64,000 nt of DNA, from assembly GCF_017353185.1 (NCBI RefSeq), contig NZ_JAFMYV010000005.1, positions 310,001-374,000 of the forward strand, given 5' to 3'. Source of the stretch: Fibrella rubiginis. Its GTDB lineage: Bacteria > Bacteroidota > Bacteroidia > Cytophagales > Spirosomataceae. This document shows positions 58,809-64,000 of this stretch, piece by piece. How positions within the stretch are numbered: position 1 is the stretch's first letter; every line of letters begins with the position of its first letter. Made by a program: the position numbers and the translations under genes. The notes under the pieces are model-generated. The model ran no database searches, was not told the origin of the DNA, and saw only the letters and a list, made by a program, of their open reading frames with translations.

Positions 58809-60449
58809 TTAGGCCTCTTGACGCGTTACCCCCGGCACCAGCGACTTAATAAACGTGGGCTTCACGCGCTTTTTCGAGGCCTGTTCATAGCCGTAGGCGA
58901 GGGTCAGCAGCGGCCCTTCCTGGTAGGCACCGGCGATGAATGAAAACCCAACGGGCAACCCGTGCACGGTACCCATCGGGACGGTGATATGTGGATAACC
59001 GGCCATGGCGGCGGGGGGGCAGAAGTAGAAACCCGTGTCATAATCGCCGTTGATAAGGTCGATGTTGCCCGCAAAGCCAATACTTGTTCCGCAGATAGCG
59101 TCCAGCTTGTTGGCGGTCATCAGGCTGTCGATACGCTGCCGGGTACTCCGTGTTTTGGCCACTGCGTCGGTGTATTCTTTGCTGGCTAAATCACCTTTGG
59201 CTTCGCTGCTTTCAAGGGTCTCCTGCTGGAAATAGGGCATGGCTTTGGCCGCATTGGTTTTGTTAAACGCAATCACGTCGGCCAGCGACGAAACGCCCGC
59301 TTTGGCCGTCGACAGGTACTTGTTGAGGCCATCTTTAAACTCGTATTGCAACACCGTAAACTCGGCCCCGCCAACGTCGCTCAGACTCTTAAGCAGGTCG
59401 ACTTCAACGACCGTTGCGCCCTGTTTTTTCAGAACCTGAATGGCTTGTTTGTACAGCCCCACCACCCCTTCATGACCTTTCAGGAAGGCTTTTTCCACAC
59501 CAATGCGTTTGCCAGCCAGCCCTTTCGCATCCAGAAATTTGGTGTAGTCAGGCGCTGCTTCCCCCTTGCTTTCGGCAGTCACGGCATCAGCGGGGTCAAC
59601 GCCCGTCATGGCGCCAAGCAGAATGGCCGCGTCAGTTACGGTGCGCGCCATGGGTCCGGCGGTATCCTGCGTTTTCGAGATCGGAATAATCCCGCTCCGG
59701 CTCACAAGGCCTACCGTTGGTTTGATGCCTACGATGCCGCAAAACGACGAGGGCGCAATCACCGACCCATCTGTCTCGGTGCCCACTGCCACGGCGCACA
59801 AGTTGGCCGCCACCGCTGCGCCCGACCCTGAGCTAGACCCGCAGGGGCTGCGGTCCAGCACGTACGGGTTTCGGGTTTGCCCACCCCGGCTGCTCCACCC
59901 GCTACTCGACCGCGTCGATCGGAAGTTGGCCCATTCGCTGAGGTTTGTTTTGCCCAAAATTACTGCGCCTGCTGCTCGTAGCTGCTTGATAACAAAGGCG
60001 TCATTGGCGGCTTTGTGTCCGCTTAACGCCAGCGAACCGGCAGTGGTCATCATCTTGTCGCCGGTGTCGATGTTGTCCTTGATGAGGATGGGTATACCGT
60101 GCAGCGGCCCCCGAACTTTGCCTGCTTTCCGCTCCTTGTCCATCGCCTCGGCCATTGCCAGTGCGTCGGGATTAACTTCGATCACCGAATTCAAGCCGGG
60201 ACCTTTTCGGTCCACTGCCTCAATACGATCCAGATAGAGTTTGGTAATGGCGGCAGACGAGTATTCTCCCGACTGCATCTTTTTCTGCAACTCACCAATG
60301 CTTACTTCGTTTAAGGCAAACTCATCGGCAGCGGGCGTGTTATTTTCCGAAGTTGCCTGTTTGTCGGTAGTGGTACAGGCGGCCACTGTGAAGGCCGTGG
60401 CCGACAGGCTGATGGCTGAGCTATTTTTAATGAAATTCCGTCTATTCAT
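58809..60449 (-). CDS. amidase-signature family lipoprotein
   Basis: The 546-residue enzyme has the Ser-cis-Ser-Lys triad context of amidase-signature hydrolases: Lys in PILIKDNIDTGDKM, cis-Ser in DRSPCGSSSGSGAAVA and nucleophile Ser in GTETDGSVIAPSSFCG. The N-terminus combines a twin-arginine-like RRNFIK with a lipobox ending VAAC, so it is probably exported and lipid-anchored, unlike cytoplasmic GatA. It likely hydrolyses an amide in the periplasm; the substrate is unknown. It converges with the CE15 esterase gene. Confidence 0.9.
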   Translation of the reverse strand: MNRRNFIKNSSAISLSATAFTVAACTTTDKQATSENNTPAADEFALNEVSIGELQKKMQSGEYSSAAITKLYLDRIEAVDRKGPGLNSVIEVNPDALAMAEAMDKERKAGKVRGPLHGIPILIKDNIDTGDKMMTTAGSLALSGHKAANDAFVIKQLRAAGAVILGKTNLSEWANFRSTRSSSGWSSRGGQTRNPYVLDRSPCGSSSGSGAAVAANLCAVAVGTETDGSVIAPSSFCGIVGIKPTVGLVSRSGIIPISKTQDTAGPMARTVTDAAILLGAMTGVDPADAVTAESKGEAAPDYTKFLDAKGLAGKRIGVEKAFLKGHEGVVGLYKQAIQVLKKQGATVVEVDLLKSLSDVGGAEFTVLQYEFKDGLNKYLSTAKAGVSSLADVIAFNKTNAAKAMPYFQQETLESSEAKGDLASKEYTDAVAKTRSTRQRIDSLMTANKLDAICGTSIGFAGNIDLINGDYDTGFYFCPPAAMAGYPHITVPMGTVHGLPVGFSFIAGAYQEGPLLTLAYGYEQASKKRVKPTFIKSLVPGVTRQEA

Positions 60450-60543
60450 TGGAGCTACTTAATTGTGACAACAAAACAAATGTCAGCCAATGCATATACT
60501 CGGCGTAGCTGCGAGAAGTAAAGGTAGTTAGCTGAAAAAGCAT

Positions 60544-60574
60544 AAAAAAAGCCTGCAAATCAATGATTTGCAGG
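60544..60574 (-). terminator. terminator after tRNA-Leu
   Basis: On the minus strand GCCTGCAAATCA pairs with TGATTTGCAGGC and is followed by a run of seven T, 4 nt after the tRNA. Confidence 0.9.
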
Positions 60575-60578
60575 CCAG

Positions 60579-60662
60579 TGCCGAAGGCGAGACTCGAACT
60601 CGCATGTCCGTGAAGACACACGCCCCTGAAACGTGCGTGTCTACCAATTTCACCACTTCGGC
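60579..60662 (-). tRNA. tRNA-Leu (anticodon CAG)
   Basis: The acceptor stem GCCGAAG/CTTCGGC with discriminator A is intact. The anticodon arm CACGT-TTCAGGG-GCGTG gives anticodon CAG. A long variable arm (class II) and the T arm GCGAGTTCGAGTCTCGC are present. CCA is not encoded. Confidence 0.95.
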
Positions 60663-60740
60663 AGGTACGCTTCCCCGTGTTGGGATTGCAAAGATAAGAG
60701 ACCAGCGCAGGCTTTTGCAAGGGTTATGGGGAAAAAACTG

Positions 60741-62150
60741 TTACAGCGTCACCTGCTCATACATGTCCGGGATGGCAACGTTCTGGAAACCAGCCGCCAT
60801 GAGCTTTTCGCGCCAGATCTGCTGCTTGTCGTAATCGCCGTGAACGAGGAAAATGTTTTTCACGGCGGCGGGGTTCTGGCAGCTTAGAAATTGCAGCATC
60901 TCTACTGAATCGCCGTGTGCCGAAAACGAATCCATAATCTCGATGCGGGCATTCACCTCGAACTGCTCACCGAAAATATTGACCTTTTTGTCGCCCCGTT
61001 TCAGAATACCACCCAGGCTGTTCGGCGAAGCATAGCCCACAAACAGGATCGTAGTACTGGGATTTTCGATGTTGTTTTTGATGTGGTGCTTGATCCGTCC
61101 CGCCTCAGCCATGCCCGACGGTGCGATGATGATGCAGGGGCCCTCTTTGGTGTTGATTGCCTTCGACTGCTCCACGTCTGAGATGTAATGCAGGTTGGGA
61201 AAATCGAATGCGTCGCCGTCTTTTTTGATGTACGCCAGAATGTCGGGGTTGAAATCCTCCTCATGGTGGCGCATCACCGTGGTGGCACTCACCGACATCG
61301 GCGAGTCGATATACACGGGTAAAACGGGCAGTCGGCCCTCGCTGGCAAGCTGATCGAGGGCGTAGATCAGTTCCTGCGTACGGTCAACGGCGAAGGCAGG
61401 GATGAGCAGTTTGCCCTTCTGTTGTACGCAGGTCTCTTCTACAATACGCAGCAGGTGCGCCTTCATGTCGGGTTCATTCTCGTGAACGGTAGCCCCGTAG
61501 GTCGATTCGCAGAGGATGTAATCGGCTTGCGGAAAGGTCTCAAACGTGCGGAGGATTTTATCGTCGGGTCGGCCAATATCACCGCTGAACGTGAGGCGTT
61601 TAGTGGCTGGTTTGCCATCGGTTCCTATCTCGTTGATCGTCAGGCTGATGGCCGCGCTACCCAGCAAATGACCGGTATCGGTATATAAAAAAGACACCTC
61701 CTGATTCAGAAACGCGGTTTTTCCATAGTCTACGGCCTGCATCTGGTCGAGCGCTTTTTGTACGTCGGCCTCATCATACAGGATTTCCAGCTCAGCCTCA
61801 TTCCGATTTCGGCGGCGTTTGTTCACGCGTTCCAGATCTTTTACCTGAATCCGGGCGCTGTCCATGAGCATGATCCGGCATAGATCGAGCGTAGCGGGAG
61901 TGCAATAGATCGGCCCGGTGAATCCCTGCCGCACTAGCCTGGGAATCAGCCCCGTATGGTCGATGTGTGCATGCGACACTACCAGCACGTCGACATCGGC
62001 AGGGTTAAAATGAAATGCCTGGTTCAACTCGTCGGTGTTGATGCCCTGAAACAGGCCGCAGTCGAGCAATACCTGAAAACCGCTGTTGGTTGTGATCAGG
62101 TGCTTACTACCCGTTACGGTCCGGGCGGCACCCATAAATTGAATGGTCAT
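60741..62150 (-). CDS. metallo-beta-lactamase/beta-CASP RNA-processing-type hydrolase
   Basis: The 469-residue cytoplasmic protein has the MBL motifs GAARTVTGSKHL, SHAHIDHTGLIPRL, DTGHLLGSAAI and FSGDIGRPDD, and the beta-CASP motifs: motif A (Glu in CESTYG), motif B (IIAPSGMAEAGRIKHH) and motif C (FSAHGD). This layout matches CPSF73/YSH1-like bacterial homologues, which are endo- or exonucleases on RNA. ATG 62150 gives the standard MTIQFMGAARTVTGS start. The gene follows ChaN-like on the same strand across palindrome P18. Confidence 0.92.
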   Translation of the reverse strand: MTIQFMGAARTVTGSKHLITTNSGFQVLLDCGLFQGINTDELNQAFHFNPADVDVLVVSHAHIDHTGLIPRLVRQGFTGPIYCTPATLDLCRIMLMDSARIQVKDLERVNKRRRNRNEAELEILYDEADVQKALDQMQAVDYGKTAFLNQEVSFLYTDTGHLLGSAAISLTINEIGTDGKPATKRLTFSGDIGRPDDKILRTFETFPQADYILCESTYGATVHENEPDMKAHLLRIVEETCVQQKGKLLIPAFAVDRTQELIYALDQLASEGRLPVLPVYIDSPMSVSATTVMRHHEEDFNPDILAYIKKDGDAFDFPNLHYISDVEQSKAINTKEGPCIIIAPSGMAEAGRIKHHIKNNIENPSTTILFVGYASPNSLGGILKRGDKKVNIFGEQFEVNARIEIMDSFSAHGDSVEMLQFLSCQNPAAVKNIFLVHGDYDKQQIWREKLMAAGFQNVAIPDMYEQVTL

Positions 62151-62154
62151 AAAG

Positions 62155-62284
62155 AAAGGAGGAACGGAGAAAAGGTTGGAATGGAGGAAAGAAACCAGGG
62201 TGAAATTAGGGAAGCTATCCAGAATGAGTAACTACCCCTTCTTCTCTTTCGACTTCTTTTGCTTTCCTCCATTCCTCCTTTTAA
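62155..62284. repeat. imperfect palindrome P18 (GGAATGGAGGAAAG class)
   Basis: The inner stem 62170-62191 with 62262-62284 pairs GGAATGGAGGAAAG words; a purine-rich extension on the left has no full partner. The right side covers the stop of the ChaN-like gene (62281-62283). The word class is the same as P8 at 20.7 kb. Confidence 0.8.
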
Positions 62285-63165
62285 TAAGTCTTCGTCATAT
62301 CGCCGGGAATAGCCAGCACATAGTTGGCAAGGCCTTTCCAGTCGCGGTCTACTTTGGTAATATCGTCCGCTTCGACAGATGAGATCGTGATGATTTTCAG
62401 CGAGGGGTTCTGCTGACGCAGATACCAGACAATTCCGTCAAATTTTTTGGAATGAAAGTCGCCGTTAAGGTGGAAAAACGTTCGGCCGGGTTTCCAGTTT
62501 TCCAGTATAAACCGTGCCATCGTGGCATCTTTCAACGCCTGCGCCCGCGCAAAATTGGCGGCCATGTCTGACACCCCACCGTGGGCAGCGTTGCCGCCGT
62601 GGGTCTCCATCATACCCAGCATCTCCTTATAGCCGGGCAGGGTCAAATCAACCGTCAGGGGTAGCTTTGCCATCTCTGCTTTGCCCACTGCCGACACCGT
62701 GTCGAGCGCGGTCAACCCTTGCCGGGCTACCAGGCTGGCATACTTTCGGGGTACGTTTGTGGCCACAAAAGCCAGTTTCTTGTCGCGGGCCAGGTCCACC
62801 ACGGGTTTATAGTCGGTGTCGTAGTTGGGCCACAGACGGGCCTGTTTGGCGAATTCCTTATCGGTCGTTTGGCCATTCACATAGCCAGAGAGCACTTTTT
62901 GATTGTCGGCTTCGAACATTTCGGCCCCAAACACCAGTGCCGTTCCCCGTTGCTGAGCCAGATCTTTGGCCAGTTGCAGTTCCAGCCAGTGGCAAAGCGG
63001 ATTATTGTGCAGTTCACCGAAAAGTACCACGTCGGCCCCGGCGGCTTCCTTCAGCAGTTTGTCGTAAGAAGTAGTTTTGCCTGCTTCAGAATAAAACAGG
63101 TATGCCGGCTTGTCTCTTTTGAAAGAGAATAGCAACAGCAACAGTAATAGGAAGCGTGATTTCAT
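62281..63165 (-). CDS. ChaN/Tiki-like haem-binding-type protein
   Basis: The 294-residue protein belongs to the ChaN-like (Tiki/EreA superfamily) group: VVLFGELHNNPLCHWLELQLAKDL near residue 45, GAEMFEADNQKVL, FVATNVPRKYASLVA, and FHLNGDFHSKKFDGIVWYL. C. jejuni ChaN binds haem and is linked to iron uptake; other relatives are proteases, so function stays open. The N-terminus (MKSRFLLLLLLLFSF) is a signal peptide without a clear lipobox Cys. ATG 63165 is preferred over the upstream extension, which falls in palindrome P19. Confidence 0.88.
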   Translation of the reverse strand: MKSRFLLLLLLLFSFKRDKPAYLFYSEAGKTTSYDKLLKEAAGADVVLFGELHNNPLCHWLELQLAKDLAQQRGTALVFGAEMFEADNQKVLSGYVNGQTTDKEFAKQARLWPNYDTDYKPVVDLARDKKLAFVATNVPRKYASLVARQGLTALDTVSAVGKAEMAKLPLTVDLTLPGYKEMLGMMETHGGNAAHGGVSDMAANFARAQALKDATMARFILENWKPGRTFFHLNGDFHSKKFDGIVWYLRQQNPSLKIITISSVEADDITKVDRDWKGLANYVLAIPGDMTKTY

Positions 63166-63172
63166 GACTATT

Positions 63173-63309
63173 TGGTCAAGGTATAAAGCTATAACACAGA
63201 GATACACAGAGGAGGCACGGTGCTACACAGAGATTTTTACTAATAAGTTCTCTGTGTAACTCCGTGCCTCCTCTGTGTATCTCTGTGTTATAGCTTTATA
63301 CCTTGACCA
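63173..63309. repeat. long palindrome P19 containing an inverted copy of the ilvE 3' end
   Basis: Arms 63173-63220 and 63262-63309 are 48 bp and fully complementary. The words are ACACAGAGATACACAGAGG and GGAGGCACGG, with a weaker inner ACACAGAG stem. The right arm includes the last four codons and TAA of ilvE (63296-63309), so the left arm, 7 nt before the ChaN-like start, is an inverted copy of coding DNA. Confidence 0.96.
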
Positions 63310-64000
63310 CCCAGCCAAACTCATCGGCAATTTTGCCGGTGCGGAGGTTCGTCATATACTCCTTAACGCGAACAGCAAACGAATCGGTTGCTGAACGCTC
63401 AGGCAACATGTAGTCGTTGCCGTTATAACCAATCACCTGGAATGGCGATACCACTACGGCGGTACCCGCACCAAAGGCCTCCGTCAGCCGACCATTCTGA
63501 ATACCATCAATCACCTCGGTAATCGATACGTTACGCTCCTCAACAGGAATGCCCCAGCTACGCGCAATCTGCACTACACTGTCGCGGGTAACGCCCCGCA
63601 GGATCGAGTCGGATGTGGCAGGCGTAACCAGCTTACCGTCGATGATAAACATTACGTTCATCGTGCCTGACTCTTCAATGTACTGATGCTCAGTAGCATC
63701 GGTCCAGATTAGCTGGTCATAACCGGCCTGCTGTGCCAGCAGCGTGGGGTACATCGACCCGGCGTAGTTACCTGCGCATTTGGCATAACCTACCCCCCCT
63801 GGTGCCGACCGGATGTATTCCATCTCGACCTTGACCTTCAGCGGTTTGCTGTAGTACACACCCACTGGGCAGGTGAAGATGCAGAACCGGTACGTCTTCG
63901 ACGGAGCCACGCCCAGAAACACGTCCGTTGCAAACATGTATGGACGGATGTAAAGCGAACTGCCGGGTTGATCGGGTACCCAGTCCGCATCGGTACGGAG
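63296..64000 (-). CDS. ilvE: branched-chain amino acid aminotransferase, 5'-truncated by the window edge
   Basis: IlvE transfers the amino group between glutamate and the branched-chain 2-oxo acids. The visible 234 residues are the C-terminal two thirds: FATDVFLGVAPSKTYRFCIF, the PLP-Lys region GGVGYAKCAGNYAGSMYPT, TDATEHQYIEESGTMNVMF, ILRGVTRDSVVQIARSWG and EAFGAGTAVVVSPF. The frame stays open to base 64000, so the ATG at 63937 is internal. The stop lies inside palindrome P19. Confidence 0.95.
   Translation of the reverse strand, partial: LRTDADWVPDQPGSSLYIRPYMFATDVFLGVAPSKTYRFCIFTCPVGVYYSKPLKVKVEMEYIRSAPGGVGYAKCAGNYAGSMYPTLLAQQAGYDQLIWTDATEHQYIEESGTMNVMFIIDGKLVTPATSDSILRGVTRDSVVQIARSWGIPVEERNVSITEVIDGIQNGRLTEAFGAGTAVVVSPFQVIGYNGNDYMLPERSATDSFAVRVKEYMTNLRTGKIADEFGWVVKV

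Overview
The window reads as chromosomal DNA of a Bacteroidota bacterium, most likely a GC-rich member of Cytophagales (Spirosoma/Fibrella-like). Supporting signs are a SusC/SusD pair, a protein with a type IX secretion (T9SS) sorting tail, a giant SprB-repeat protein, curlin-repeat proteins, a LytTR response regulator with a TPR histidine kinase, and several promoter boxes close to the phylum consensus (TTG, about 20 bp, TAnnTTTG). The genus is an inference. No phage, plasmid, complete IS element, rRNA or CRISPR array was seen. Layout: 1-3.2 kb holds an OpuC-type osmoprotectant ABC transporter whose binding domain looks circularly permuted. 3.3-9.3 kb holds a secreted Ig-repeat protein, tadA and superoxide dismutase. 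9.4-11.4 kb holds tRNA-His, a CruF-like carotenoid enzyme and a MerR/B12-type regulator. 11.4-14 kb holds rpsJ and fusA, cut off from the rest of the str/S10 operon. 14.3-21.6 kb holds an AraC regulator facing a PhyH dioxygenase, then DsbD, HIT, DoxX, GpsA and a META lipoprotein. 21.7-27.8 kb is a run of + strand genes: McrC without McrB, GntP, alpha/beta hydrolase, SGNH hydrolase, EutC without EutB, and a metallo-beta-lactamase. 27.8-39.1 kb is one giant SprB-repeat gene. 39.4-44 kb is the SusC/SusD pair. 44-47.7 kb holds an unknown gene, RpiB, acyl-CoA dehydrogenase and a GIY-YIG protein. 48-53 kb holds two curlin genes beside a histidine kinase/response regulator pair. 53-58.7 kb holds a second GntP, an AT-rich insert, a DUF819 protein and a CE15 esterase. 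58.8-64 kb holds a lipoprotein amidase, tRNA-Leu, a beta-CASP hydrolase, a ChaN-like protein and the 3' part of ilvE. The strongest unexplained signal is a set of about seventeen long intergenic palindromes, many of them with perfect or near-perfect arms of 38-68 bp. Most sit between co-directional genes and fill the whole gap: the upstream arm often includes the stop codon and last codons of the preceding gene, and the downstream arm commonly ends 1-17 nt before the next start codon. They are built from interchangeable short words, share inner cores, and show signs of arm-to-arm copying (mirrored insertions, inverted copies of gene ends). They are too long and lack the T-tract of ordinary terminators, and no transposase accompanies them. 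I consider this palindrome system the best candidate for something not yet properly described.
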